DNA of 64,000 bases, taken from NCBI GenBank assembly GCA_025642065.1, contig JAODUP010000557.1, positions 151,501 through 215,500 of the forward strand, in the 5' to 3' direction. Shown here piece after piece: positions 1 to 11,783 of the stretch. The notes below the pieces were generated by a model. The model saw only the letters and a program-made list of their open reading frames with translations. It did no database searches and was not told the DNA's origin. Every line of letters starts with the position of its first letter. Position 1 is the first letter of the stretch. The stretch is from Paralvinella palmiformis (lineage: Eukaryota > Annelida > Polychaeta > Terebellida > Alvinellidae). Position numbers and translations under genes: made by a program.

Positions 1-100
1 CAAGTGCGTTTTATGGTATCACATGTGAGACATGATGTCGATAATAATATTGTCAATAATAACATTGTCAAGGTATTTGTAATTACTAATTAGACAGTAA

Positions 101-474
101 TTATCTTTTTTCTACAGTTGATACCCTGCGTGATTGTGGATCTTTGGTAAACTGTGGTATAGGTTGAGAAGAGAGTACCCTCTTCAGTTCAGCAATTTGT
201 GCTTTCTGTTGTTCTATTTCCATTCCAAGATCACTAACTGTACTTTCCAGTTCTTGTATTCTGCTGTTTTGGAATTCCTCCTTATTCTGATCTTTCTTCA
301 ATTGTCTACGGTATTCCAAGTAAATGCATCCAGCACCAACAGAGAAGATGATAAGTTCACCAAGCATTTCAGATGACAGATCAATGGCTGCCTCCTCACT
401 CATTGGTTGGACATCCTTTACCCTTCCCAAGCCAAGGATTCTTAGCTTAATTGTTGTGTCAAATTTGTGATATA
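101..474 (-). CDS. OPA3: OPA3 exon 2 (residues 48-171)
   Basis: The acceptor reads cttgtttcag|TATATCAC on the minus strand, a pyrimidine-rich tract ending at 475. The open frame extends upstream past the acceptor to 556, but those residues (starting MTLDRTNVN) are intronic read-through and do not resemble the family. The exon holds the conserved core, the hydrophobic helix and the coiled coil, and ends at a TAA at 101-103. Confidence 0.93.
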
Positions 475-3400
475 CTGAAACAAGAAGTGCATTTTTAGCT
501 TTCATTGCAGTCACAAGTATATGAATTGTATTAACATTTGTCCTATCAAGGGTCAAATCTCTAAAATTTGCAAACAGTTTGTGATATGATTAACTAATAT
601 GCAAAACAGATAGAATTGATTGATACAGTGTACATAGAGTGTATCTGTATCAAGATAATAGTAACGTATTTATGCCAATTCATTTGAAGGAAGAAAAATC
701 ACAATACTAAATTATTGCTGATCTATTAAAAATGTAATATATTAGATCAATGCACAGGATCTAGATCAGAAATAAACATTGCGTCAAAGGCAATGGAAAG
801 CTTTCAACTACTATCACCACTGTTTCTCCATTGATCAAATATCAATACTTATTTAAACCTTCAAAAATAAAGAAGGTAACAAATATTTGAAATAAGCTAT
901 GGGGAATGCTGAGGGGAACACCCTAGCGAAACCTCGCACAAACATAAATTTAGTTGGTTTTGAAACCTGGAGGTTTGCAGCAAAATGTCCTAACCAATCT
1001 GCCATCAGAGCACTCCAATTAGTGTATTCATATATAAGGTGTTTTAAGAAGCAACTTTCAATAAATAGACAGTACCGGGAAATATGACTTCACACCAATT
1101 TCAATTTTTCTCACCAAATCTGTTTATTTATATTTGCTTAGTTCAACCTCCAAAAATGGAGAAAAATAGTAGTATAGTAAATACATTAAAACATATACAA
1201 CAATAGCACATGGGACACGATATATTTTAAAACAGATAGTACAATAATATGGCATAGAATACAATGTTCATTACAACAGATATACAGTGGTATGACATGG
1301 GATACAATAAACATAAGATAATACTTGTAGTGTACAGTGATATTAAAAGGCACGTGTAAATGGTTTGACTAGCACGTAATCACAACACCAGAGTTTAATA
1401 AAATGTTCATGTAAAGAATCGACTATAACATTATTGAAAACATGATCATGTCTATCACATACATTGTGATTTACAACACACCCATTTAATTTTTTAAACT
1501 GACTATGATTGCCTATTACATTACTAACATTATCCAAATTCATTGCACATAGATTTGTATGTCGGGAACGATGACTTGGCCCACACTCTTGCTTTATTAA
1601 ACCACCTTGTGCTGAGTTAAGGGTCAACTTATGTGGTGAAATTAAATGAACACATTTCATATCATAGGTAAGTGTTGGTAGGCATATTGAGCTATACAAA
1701 TGAGACTTACTATTATTATTTTAACCCGGATAATTCATACAGATATTACTGACAGAACAGAACACCTTTCTACACTTGGACATGATCAGACCATAATGAT
1801 TGTTAGTGAATGTTACACCCAATATTCCAAACTTAGTGACAGTTTCTATTATATTTTCATTTAGATACCAAATAGTTCAGTGACAAAACAATCAGGCGTG
1901 TAGCCAGCACTCATTCATTGATTCATTTTAATGCCGAAATTAAATCTTCATTTATTGGCATATACAGCACATATATCAATCAGGGCTTGTAATCCAGGAA
2001 CTGGTGAATTATACAAACTGATGTCATCAACATAAGCAAAGCAGTTGTACATTGAGTCGCCCACACGAATGCCATATTTACTATAATTGAGCTCATTCAT
2101 AAGATCATATATACATACCGGTATACTGAAAAACACAGGTGATAAGACTATTTAGATAACACTAATTAAATTAAATCAGCTGGATACATAATGGACACAT
2201 TTATTAAAACAATAACTAAACATATTAGTATTTTAACTAGTTAATAGTTCATATCACTTTGACTATAATGACTTATGATTTTTAGGCCTAATTACATCAA
2301 CACATTGACACCGAGTTACATTACATGCAACCTTTATTATTTGACACATTTTACTGTTAACTATATTGAAGTCTTTTATGCTGATTAGTTCTCTTCTTAT
2401 AATTATATGTACCGTAAATACTCGCGGTTAAGTTGATTTTTTGGTGAGGGAAAGGGAAGTTCTCAGAAGCAGCTCCATTTATACGTGCATCATATTTCCT
2501 ACCAGCTGAAGGAAAGATGTTTCGGGCCATTCTTGACACATAACACTAGGATTCTACCCAATATGAGCCAGAGTCCGAACAAAATCACCACATCTTTGCC
2601 TACTAATCCATTATTATTCAATAAATAATGATTAATTTTTACCAAACTATTATTTGGATTTTCCAAACTTGCCAGTCTTTATGTAACAATACTTGATAGC
2701 CATGAGCTGTTACCTATTGGTATCTCTAGATATGCCTAGAAACAATTAATTAATAACACTTAACTGTTGGTTACAATGGGAGATTTTCCAATAGATGGAA
2801 TAGGCAAGAAATGGAACTAAACAGTGTTACATCAAGAATTAAAACAATTCTGTCAACAACTGAACCAGTCATGTCTAACAGCAAACACATACTGTTTAAA
2901 TAAAGTGCATCTCTTAAAAACTAACAATTTTTTTATTTGTGCTTCTAGAACATAACATTAACTAAAAGGAAATATGCATGAAACATTCATAAATGTAGTA
3001 CATCTAATTATATTTATTAGATATTATTTATTATGATTTTGTGGACATTTCAGATGGAGATAAGTATTTTATGTTTGATAAAGTATGTAGTTACATATTT
3101 CATTTATTCACAATAAAATCCATAAACTGAAGTAAGAGTCATGCTCGAAAGGTTACATATTCACAACAGGACCATTGAAATGTGAACTTCATGAGCTGGT
3201 TTGCTGACAGTACACCATTGTGTAGCTGCTCCCAAACCTTTAAGATGACGGTCCGAGTCCTTCTGTAAGATGCATGTCAGTGACATAGGATCACACCATT
3301 ACTGATCATGACACTGAAGGCTTATATTTTAGCTTCAGAATGTAGGAGGCCAATTAATTTGTACAAGTTCAAAGATTGCAGACTGTGTGCCATGGTATTA

Positions 3401-4244
3401 ATCTGCTTATGCCAATCTTCATCACCCCAGGATGACACAGGGAAGGTTGAGTTCTCCAGCCACTATTCTTGTAAGTACACCAGCAGCTGGTGGATAGTAG
3501 TAGTGGGAAGAAGTTAGTGTGCTCGATAGATTTAAATTGGCCAGGAATATACTGTTTGTAAGCAGGCGGCCAGGGTAGGGACAGAAGGTGAGTATGTAGC
3601 ATTGTGTTCACTGTATACGACTTGTCGACCCAGGTGCTGTATCTTCAGTCAAACTACTTGCATCAAATGGACTACTTGGTCATGGATCCTGATTTCAAGC
3701 AGAACATGTTATTTCTGTGATCAATAATGATGTAGCCAGCCCTGCTAAAAACTGCCCTCCAGGTCTTTATTATTACTTTTCTGGATATAGATCTATAATT
3801 TTAACATACGCAATATCATCAAAAAAACATAATAAAATAAATAATGATTTTCAATATCATGAATACAGAATAACCAACACAATCTACTTAGCCAATGTAT
3901 GGCCCTGTTCCTCGGGCACCAGAGAGCTACAATCTACTATAGAATCTATTTCTGACTTTGTAATTGAAGCAGACGAGGTATTCTAGACTAGATCTACCAA
4001 GACCAAGTCACATTTTGACACAACTAGATTTAGTAGATTCTATCATTCATTCTAGTATGAGTCTATCGAGATTCTACTTTCTAGACTAGTCCAAGTACTC
4101 ACACTGAGCGGGTGGAAGGAGGATGTAATTCCTCAGAAATGATGTCGTCTTAGCCTTTCTTTTTATATAAACTGCTAAAGGTTTGGAAATCTGTTTAATG
4201 CCCATATAGGCCAGCTTAGCCAACGGGAAAGGCATTCTTCTCAT
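101..4244 (-). CDS. OPA3: OPA3-like mitochondrial protein, two exons
   Basis: Optic atrophy 3 family protein, a mitochondrial membrane-associated protein whose loss in humans causes optic atrophy and 3-methylglutaconic aciduria type III; its biochemical role is not settled. The coding sequence is complement(join(101..474, 4103..4244)), 516 nt, 171 residues plus stop (human about 179). The split codon rebuilds a leucine (T|TA) exactly where the family has PPAQLYH. Visible parts: N-terminal segment with FPLAKLAYMGIKQISKPLA (residues 6-24, aligning with the human FPMAKLLYLGIRQ region), the conserved core MSEEAAIDLSSEMLGE (72-87), a hydrophobic stretch ELIIFSVGAGCIYLEY (87-102), and a charged C-terminal coiled coil (about 112-148). 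The start at 4244 is preceded in frame by a TAA and matches the family N-terminus residue for residue in length; an internal Met four codons in is the alternative. Identification rests on remembered family sequence, not a search. The 3' UTR runs out of the window. Confidence 0.93.
475..4102 (-). other. OPA3 intron, 3.6 kb
   Basis: The single intron of OPA3. It holds a decayed LINE reverse-transcriptase fragment (about 1340-2160) and an element-like block near 2400-2545 whose CpG content differs from its surroundings. A minus-strand frame around 3320-3460 contains SSWGDEDWHKQINTMAHSLQ, which I could not assign. The remainder is AT-rich sequence in which I see no genes. Confidence 0.85.
1340..2160 (-). 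mobile_element. LINE (non-LTR retrotransposon) reverse-transcriptase remnant
   Basis: The minus-strand frame at 1948-2136 carries the RT core: NDL-like YDLMNELNYSKYGI, then the catalytic box as FAYVDDISLY (YADD changed to YVDD), then VPGLQALIDICAVYANK, which is characteristic of non-LTR RTs. Further along the minus strand (1343-1699) the C-terminal part follows: ICLPTLTYDMKCVHL and LNSAQGGLIKQ, the usual post-RT connection domain. There are stops and frame breaks between the pieces and no 5' half. It is a dead, truncated copy inside the OPA3 intron. The clade is uncertain. Confidence 0.8.
4103..4244 (-). CDS. OPA3: OPA3 exon 1 (residues 1-47 plus one base)
   Basis: A 142-nt first coding exon that starts MRRMPFPLAKL and ends at PPAQ plus one base. 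The donor is T|GTGAGT, a strong consensus. Phase 1 matches the acceptor of exon 2. The peptide carries a basic, amphipathic N-terminus expected of a mitochondrial protein. It was found by reading the reverse strand and is too short to stand out as an open reading frame. Confidence 0.92.
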
Positions 4245-4344
4245 TTACATCCAATCTATGAGAATGACATGATATGGTTCGACATCACGTTTGTACACAA
4301 CAACAAGGTCAAGGACGTTGGTGGCCGTGCCCAACTCTGTCAGT

Positions 4345-4356
4345 TGCGCATGCGTA
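4345..4356. promoter_or_regulatory. NRF-1-like palindrome upstream of OPA3
   Basis: TGCGCATGCGTA matches the animal NRF-1 consensus (YGCGCAYGCGCR) with one mismatch. It lies about 100 bp upstream of the OPA3 start codon. NRF-1 is known to drive nuclear genes for mitochondrial proteins, so this is a sensible promoter element. The surrounding 4300-4360 block is richer in CpG than its flanks. No TATA box is evident. Confidence 0.55.
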
Positions 4357-4944
4357 AAATCAACATAAACAAATGTCTTGCTGTTGGTTGTTGTCACATT
4401 CTTCTGCTATTCCAGGCTTGTTATTATCTGTCAAACTGAAAAATACCATAGTCAGGTAATGGTTTTATTAAATCTGTTTACAACAATTTTGTTTGTTTAT
4501 AATCATCACGCTTCCTATGTAGATCTATATGTAAGTGTTTTAATAAAAGACAACAGTAGCTGAGTTGACTACCCCATTCCAGGATGCAGCAGTTGTTGCT
4601 CGTCTTGTCACTTGTGTGCTTTATGAGGGCGTGTTTGTATGTGATAGATGGGTGTGTTTTAGCCCAGTGTTGCATAAACCAGATGGTCGTATTAATATAT
4701 ACATTTTAATCAGACATTTGAAGTGTACTGTTTTAATGACAATAACCTGAATAGGTCAGGTTCGTTTTAATTATTCTTTGGCTTTGCTAGATTTGTTTAC
4801 ACAGTCACCGGCACACTTGTGACACTAGGCTGACTAGCCACAGTGACACGCACACAGACATATGTATATAATATAATTATATTTTTATATATTTCATTTT
4901 TTTATATATTTCATTGTATACATTTATATTATACACCAGTCAAT

Positions 4945-5042
4945 TCAATTCCGGAATTGGAATTGATTATTTAAAAAAAGAATTGGAATTGAGAAAATTG
5001 GAATTGAGAAGTCTTGAATTGGAATTGAGAAATTTGGAATTT
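4945..5042 (+). repeat. AATTGGAATTGAGAA-type minisatellite
   Basis: Imperfect tandem copies built from GAATTGGAATTGAGAA blocks. The read-through peptide is a run of L/E/R heptad-like residues (KELELRKLELRSLELELRN), an artefact of the repeat and not a gene. Confidence 0.8.
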
Positions 5043-5154
5043 CAAGTTTCCTACAAAACAAATCCAAAAGTTAATATACCATTTTTACAATGTTAACACT
5101 TACATGTGGTGTTACCAATATACTGGAACCATAATGATCCAGAGCTTTGGTTCC

Positions 5155-5156
<2 letters not shown>

Positions 5157-5193
<37 letters not shown>
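5157..5193. repeat. (TA)n microsatellite
   Basis: Uninterrupted TA dinucleotide tract. Confidence 0.95.
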
Positions 5194-5197
<4 letters not shown>

Positions 5198-6014
5198 TAT
5201 GCACCCCTAGTCATTATAACTATTGTAAACAAGCAAAACCAATCCATTAATTATAACCAGGTGATTGAATAATGACAACAAGACAGTTAGACTATTCAGA
5301 TTGGTACATTCAGACATAATTAAGTGTATTCCATTCATAACCCTATAGAATTGGGATTAATATTTTTAACTATAAAGATAAATTTTTAGACATAAATAAA
5401 TAAAAGCTATCATTTTTTTCAAGCTGATATTTGCATGCTGTTACAATTAATGTAATCATATGTTAAGTTAAAACCTGTATATCTTAAAGAACAGACATTA
5501 AGATGTAGCTGGGTGCTCCAATATAACAGTACTCTCCTGCAAATCATCAGGTCAGGATTTAGAATCCAACCATTAGGTGTCTATGTATGTTTCCAGAGGG
5601 AATGTCTCTTTTGCCACATATGTAAGGTTGATGAGTGCAGAGGTTCTTGCACTTACTCAAATTTTACTGTATAGTCATAATTTTATTACTAAATGTATTC
5701 ACTAATATTAAAAGCAATATAAATAAGTGAGGCACATTCATATAATAATAATGATATATCTTTAATAAATCATTCTTATTAGCTGAAAGAAACCATTCAA
5801 AGGGAATACAGAGATTAGAGAGAAATTATATAATTACATACATCTGGACATTTAAAGAATTTATAGTGCAATTCATACAAATACAAATTACTATACATTC
5901 CATTTAACAAAATTAAATGAACTTAAAAAGACCAGCCAGTATAAAGTCTATATATTTTAATTAAGTAACATATAGTGGAATGTGATAGATTTATATGGTT
6001 TCCTCAGTTTACAT

Positions 6015-6017
<3 letters not shown>

Positions 6018-6080
<63 letters not shown>
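6018..6080. repeat. (CA)n microsatellite
   Basis: About 31 CA units, producing a spurious His-Thr reading frame. Confidence 0.97.
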
Positions 6081-6081
<1 letters not shown>

Positions 6082-7179
6082 TCAAATACAATTAAATTGG
6101 TGTATAGAAGATGTTCAGGGTTTCTACCAGTATTGATAATGATGATAATTGATGTTCTACCAATATTGAAAACTGAAATCAATGTCTTTTCAAGGAATTT
6201 AAAAAAATAAAAACATGAACTTTTACAGGTATTTACTATAGTACCCAGCAGTTAATGTTTTAGGTATAGTGAAAATGTATGTATTGTTTACAACTCCCTT
6301 ATTTACTGCTAGTTGCATGTTGTTAACTAATTGAGATGAATATGTAAACATTTCTAAGTCAGAATAACTGTGGGGCATATTCCCAAATACAACATAACAA
6401 AACCTTATTTTGTTAAAAATATTCAAAAGATTAAAAAGAGAAATGGTTGTCCTTTGGTACATTTGTATACTCTGATGTAAAACATGGATTCTTGTGCTGC
6501 ATATACAAATTGAAAACAGGTGGACCACTATTAACTAATACAAGTATTAGTACTTACAGATCCAGAGCTCTAGACAATTCAGTAATTATATGAGCAGCAG
6601 AGAAATGACAATGCAGATTTTGTCATCTATTTCATTGCATTTATTCAACCCCAAAAGAAGAATATAATATACATGGAATTTAAATGATATGATGGTGATC
6701 ACAGTAAGTATTTATGGCATTATTAATCATTTATATCAATACAATATAATATGGAGTCAATATTAAAACATGGTTAACCTATGAATATAGTAATGAGAAG
6801 GGTTTTTTCTCAGTGGAAGCTCGCAAGCAATATCTGAAAGGGAATCATAACATTTCTTCATGCCATTATGAACAATTAGTAAATAAAATATATCAGCTAT
6901 TTATCAAATGATTAAAATATCATGTTTTACACAAATAGTTTGAGTTATATATTGAAAAAACTTGGACAAGAATCACTGTAGAAAATTGATATAATTTTCA
7001 AGAACTAATTTTTTTTTCAATGATTCAATTATCATTTCATTAAGATTGTGTGCTTTTGCAAATTTTTTATAAACTAAAGCTTACTTTTGTCAATCAAGAT
7101 TAAGCTTTTCCCATATTGCCAGGAGCTGTTTCGGTTAGATTCATAAAAATTATATCATCTGCTGCAACTGGTCTGATTG

Positions 7180-7560
7180 CAGCATTCCTGGTACATGTAT
7201 AAGTCAAATACATGTATTACCATCAAAGCACGAAAAACTCTTTCACCTGCAACAATTAGTACATGTTTATTGAGGCTGAGTAGAATACCACGTTACTCCT
7301 AAATATCTGACATATTTCACTCTTAGTGGGTCTTATACCATTTATTTACAACTTAGGATAAATGGTTTTAATATAGATTTATCAAAAATAATGCATTCTG
7401 TTTTCATTGGTTTAAGAATTAAACCATGGTCTGTTATGTTACTACTTGCTATATTTTTCTGTTTTGTTATATATTTCTTAGCACAAGCACCTATCTTAGG
7501 GATGTGTGGGTGTGATGTTGGTGTGTAATTTGGCTCTCTCTGCAAGTGATTTATTGCATG
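7180..7560 (-). mobile_element. LINE reverse-transcriptase fragment, decayed
   Basis: On the minus strand, DHGLILKPMKTECIIFDKS (7370-7440) resembles the RT palm/thumb motif G-L-x-L-N-x-x-K-T-x-x-x-I-F. About 100 bp further along the same strand, in another frame, VKYVRYLGV matches the conserved YLGV motif that follows it in non-LTR RTs. Order and spacing are right for one element; the frameshift shows it is dead. Only this short piece is recognisable. Confidence 0.6.
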
Positions 7561-9357
7561 TTTATAAAACTCAGCATTTAATCAACAGGTGTTGGAGCTT
7601 GAAGGTATTAAATATCTTGATTGGATTTGTTTCTTTATGAGAATCAAATTGATAATGTTCTATATAAACAGCAGTACTACAATTTTGATATCTTAAGTTA
7701 CATCCTTGTTCATTACTTCTAGAATAATGTCTAGGTTTCACTCAGTGTCATTACACTTCATATTCAGATCATCTCAATAGAAATAGCTACAAATTACAAT
7801 AACTTAAAATGTATATTTTGTATATAAAATTGATAAATCCCTGGGCCTCAGGATACATCTTACAAAAGTATTTATTTATTTTTATATATTCTCCTCCCAA
7901 TCCCCACCAACATCATTTGTGGATTTTCAATTTAAATCAAAATATAATTTCACATATTCTACATCCAACTTAATTTTCTAAAACATGGCATTTCTTCTTT
8001 AAATATATGTGTGTGTGTGTGTGTGCGTGTCCCACAAGAAAATAATCATTTCTTAAACATAATGTACTTTCTATTATGTACACTTTTATCTGTAAGTAAC
8101 TTGATAAATTAAGTAATAAAGGTTTTTATTTTATCACATTTCCAAAACATTTGAATATTGTCCTCCTTTTCCATTTTACAATTAGTACATAAATCATCTA
8201 AACTTATACCTCACTTATTTAACCAATAATTATTTATGAGTCTATCCTGTACACATTTAAATTGAACTTTGGATTTTGTATCCACCTTATAGTTATAGTC
8301 ATTAATGTGAGATTAGACATTCTATATTTTTATTAAATATTTACTTATTCTTGGAAAATGATAGCAGTTTCAGCAATACCAATAATCAGGCTATTATGCT
8401 AACTCCTGTTATGTAATACATCAGCAGTGTCTGAACTTGTGGCTATTCATTAGTTGAACAGACATAATTAATGTAAATTCTTATATCCACACTGATTAAG
8501 AAACTTTATGTGTTTCTTACAATAATTTACAATAATTGATCATAATGGATCCAACCAGGTAAAATCAGATTAATGTAGTTTATTTCTGGATGTTTAAGTA
8601 ACTTATATACAACATCCTAGAACAGTTATAACTTTCAGAAAGTATAAAAGAGCTAGAGTATAATATTATGACATTTGTTCCATTTCTCAGGTGCCTTTAA
8701 AGCCCGATATTTCCACTTGTTGGTTGCATGTAAATACAGCAGCAATTATTGGGATTTTTTAAATGAAAGAATTAGCCAATATATTGATCTGTAGGTTTAT
8801 AAACCAGACCATAGTCAGCACAGTAAGGGGTTGGAAAATTAACAAGGTCATGGCCATCCTGGCAGGTGTGTTGTGTATAAAATTACTTGACATCAGTGTC
8901 TGAGGATACATCAATACAAGATCATTCAGTTTCATCTACTTTTAGTTGTTTCTTATCACATATAGCAACAACATTAGAGTAGGCCTATATTTTACAAAAT
9001 GGTAATATATATTTGGTTGTATTTTAAATGGATGTTGTTATGTTATATTCTGTATGTTGATATTTGCATGCCGTTTTCATATATAGGGAAGATATTTTAT
9101 AATTTGATAAATCTACTCAATTTGTGTATGAATGATTTGATAGATTCCCAGGGTAGGGTTTTTAAGCTGGCTAAAACCTGTTTTAGACAAGGCGATGGCT
9201 AAAACTAGGTTTTTTTAGTCACCTTTTGATGGTTTTAACTGGCTAAACCTGGCTATAACTAGCTAAAAACTCCCAAGATTGCATGTGACCATGAATAGTA
9301 TGTAGGGAATGGATTACATTCACACCTACACCTGATTACAATTAAATCAATGTCATT

Positions 9358-10175
9358 TTATAGGATGGTGTTAGATCTTGGTCTAGCAAGTTGATGACAT
9401 ATATGGGAGAAGCACCCACACGTGATGTGGTTCTGATCTTCTTTCTCCAACTCTGTCCTCATCTTTTGCATATTTTTGTCAGTGGCAAAGGAGCATACAT
9501 TGCAGTCATAGATTCTCTCAGCATGGGCTTTGGGGTCCTTAAACATTGCCTTAAAGGCCTCAGCAGTCTTGTGGTTGGTGTATCCTTAGCATCCACAAAG
9601 AAGCCTTTACTGTGGCTGACCACTGATGTTGCAATGACCAGATCATTTTAGATGGTACTCCAGCCATCTTGCTGCATGATGACAGTCTTGTTGTTCAGAT
9701 GCTGCTTCATCACAGCTTGATACTTGTCATGGCATTTGTCTAACTATTTGTTGCTGATGGTATTTCTACTAGGCGGCTTATTAATAACTCAGATCAAACC
9801 CAGCAATCTTCTTATCCAGGTGATCTTTGGTAGCCATTGGAGTGTGGAACACATGGCTGTTGAGATCAGCCTGACACTTGGCTGGTGGTGCGGGCTCAAA
9901 ATGTGGAGCAGCTGGACGTTTTTGTGGTTGAGCAGAGCTGGTCTCCATCAGTCCATGATGATGGGATTAGGATCACGCACAAGACAATCTACACCATGTT
10001 GCTGAGGTTCACTGATTTTGATCTGCTTGATACACTTATCATAATGTGCCTTGATCCTAGCAGTATGTGGTTATTCTGTATTTTCAAACAGAGCTTACAC
10101 TGAGCATTGACCTTTGAACCATCCATCCACAAAGCGAGTGAAATATTTCCACATAGGATCCATGGGTCTACCACT
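9358..10175 (-). mobile_element. hAT-type transposase remnant (BED zinc finger + DUF659-like)
   Basis: Minus strand. The N-terminus reads DPMWKYFTRFVDG, then, after a small GATG duplication that shifts the frame, SKVNAQCKLCLKIQNNH, together the C-x2-C half of a BED zinc finger (about 10080-10170). Downstream, a linker with ATKDHLDKKIAGF is followed by DCNVCSFATDKNMQKM and ITCGCFSHICHQL (about 9370-9520), corresponding to the DUF659 block with the conserved D-x-x-x-N-M and YGC-x-x-H motifs of hAT proteins. There are several stops in between. It is a pseudogene, with no terminal inverted repeats or C-terminal dimerisation domain seen. Confidence 0.72.
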
Positions 10176-10260
10176 TTTGAATACTAATATGACTGAGCAC
10201 TGTTCTTACTGTAGCAGTCATTCTCGTAAGGAAAATCAGACTAACTAAGGTTTTTCTCAC

Positions 10261-10410
10261 CTCTTTGCAAGATCCCAATCAAAGGAGTACCTTTCACAAC
10301 TCTTCAAAACAGTTTTAGCCACTTCATATGTTCTGCTATGAGGGATCATTACAGTCATATTACTGCTACCTCTCTCCATTGGATCAAAAGGGTCACATAA
10401 GGTGTGTAAG
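10261..10410 (-). CDS. Unassigned exon-like frame between OPA3 and the synaptotagmin gene
   Basis: A 150-nt minus-strand stretch with a good acceptor (ctgtttctaatacag) and a good donor (AAGAG|GTGAGA) and no stop in one frame. It enters and leaves in phase 2, so it is symmetrical. The peptide includes CDPFDPMERGSSNMTVMIP and RTYEVAKTVLKSCERYSFDW. I do not recognise the family. The stop codon directly after the donor in the unspliced frame fits a true exon end. It lies about 90 bp upstream, on the same strand, of the BED finger of the hAT remnant, so it could be part of a split transposase gene, a captured exon, or an exon of an otherwise unseen gene. Confidence 0.4.
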
Positions 10411-11738
10411 CTGTATTAGAAACAGTTTTGAAAAATTATTCTGTGATATGCACAGAGGAGAATATTTATTTAGTTTTAGCCACTTTTAGTAGTTAATGCC
10501 ACATTTTGGTATGCCAGAAACTGGAAGTTGCCTAGAAGTGGACAACTTAGAATATCTTTCTCATCTTGTATTTGTTACTATGAGTCAAGCCGAAAACGCA
10601 ATGTCATATACACATTCACATGCTACATTACATACTGCGTATTTGGAATCTCGGCTTCACATCTCTTCATCGTGTTACTTGGTGTTGGGGTATTCGATTA
10701 TTTGATTGTTTAATATGGCTGTAGGATAAAAAAGCCCCTTAGGATTAAAACCACCCAAATTGCAAACAAATGTGTTCAGCAGTTTATAAGATTTATTTGA
10801 AAAGATTTGCAACATATGTTCAGCTTTTCAAAAGTATAGATTCATACGAAATTTATTCATTAAAAGATATAAAGCACACATATCATAAATGTTAATTGTC
10901 GCTACTGCCACCTGATACAGTCTAGATCTGAGAGTCAGTAGTGATGTCATCCTTACATGTCTCGGAGAACACTCCCACCTGATAGTTCACTGTCTTTTTC
11001 GTATACATGACGTGTAGCCTTCGTGTATGAGTTTCGTCCCTCTTTTCTGGTTCCTGATGACTTCCATGTTGTGTATTGGTAGAACTGATTAATTACTATT
11101 ATAATACAGAGAATACTGATGTTGGCTTTATTTGTTGTCCTATTTATGCCAATTATAAACCTTTTGATCAGTTGAAGATAATTTTAAATTGCTCTTAATC
11201 CAAAGTTTTCATAACTTAATTAATTGCAAAATATAATTTAGCTTCAGAGAGGCTTCTGTTATCAATTGCTCATTCTCTTTAAATTGCAATTGCACTACAG
11301 TTCAATAGAAATAAATTCAATGAGCCATGCTGCTGCCAAGATACTAATTGCAGTTATGAGGATCAAACGGGTCATCCAAAATTGAATTTTATATTACTAT
11401 CACTTTTTTAAATCTCAAACTTCAACAAATTTCAACCTTTTCAGGATATATGACATAGAGGTAGGAGCTTTTGTCCTTTTCCCACATAAGGCAAGGGGAT
11501 TTTATCCTGAGGGCCTTTTGTCTGTATACTGTTTAATACAATTATAAATGCAGGGAAATATTTAACATGACAGCATATAAACTATTTCACCAAATCCACT
11601 GCTCAACTGTAATGGTGTAATTTTTTAATGTAGTCATTTTAGAAATATTTCTGTGATTCACAGTTATCCGAAGTTTGTATTAATTGTCATCTTAGTTAAA
11701 TATATTTTGAAAAGTCATTTATTTTTAATTGCTTACAG
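10411..11738. other. Region upstream of the first recognised synaptotagmin exon
   Basis: No gene recognised. Because the exon at 11739 begins with a splice acceptor, at least one further 5' exon (UTR or coding) must lie upstream, here or further away. I could not identify it. The block near 10900-11080 is slightly richer in CpG than its surroundings. Confidence 0.5.
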
Positions 11739-11783
11739 TTGCTGGTGAACTTGCATGGCTAACTATGACAACAACACTGAATG
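11739..11783 (+). CDS. Syt14: Syt14 N-terminal exon (probable start ATG 11765)
   Basis: The acceptor tttttaattgcttacag ends at 11738 and the donor is AATG|GTAAGTG. The frame reads [14 protein letters not shown] and leaves in phase 1, which joins exon 18300 to give a Val codon. The Met inside (11765) is a plausible start, but the residues before it are open and could be coding from an upstream exon. Assignment depends on phase, splice sites and position, not on a recognised domain. Confidence 0.6.

Larger units (their letters stand above)
4357..9357. other. Intergenic region, OPA3 promoter to hAT remnant
   Basis: AT-rich sequence with no recognisable host gene. On the plus strand at 4374 a short frame starting MSCCWLLSHSS runs to a donor-like CAG|GTAATG at 4455. 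It could be an upstream exon of a divergent transcript, but its phase does not fit the synaptotagmin exon. The block also contains a GAATTGGAATTGAGAA minisatellite (about 4945-5040), (TA)n at 5157-5193, (CA)n at 6018-6080, (GT)n at 8005-8029 and a LINE fragment (about 7180-7560). Confidence 0.7.

Noticed and set aside
475..556. N-terminal extension of the OPA3 exon 2 frame (starting MTLDRTNVN)
   Set aside because: The conserved family sequence begins at the acceptor at 475/474, and a proper first exon exists at 4103-4244.
4374..4455. Upstream coding exon for Syt14 starting MSCCWLLSHSS with donor at 4456
   Set aside because: It would leave in phase 2, not the phase 1 needed by exon 11739; could only be a separate or non-coding transcript.
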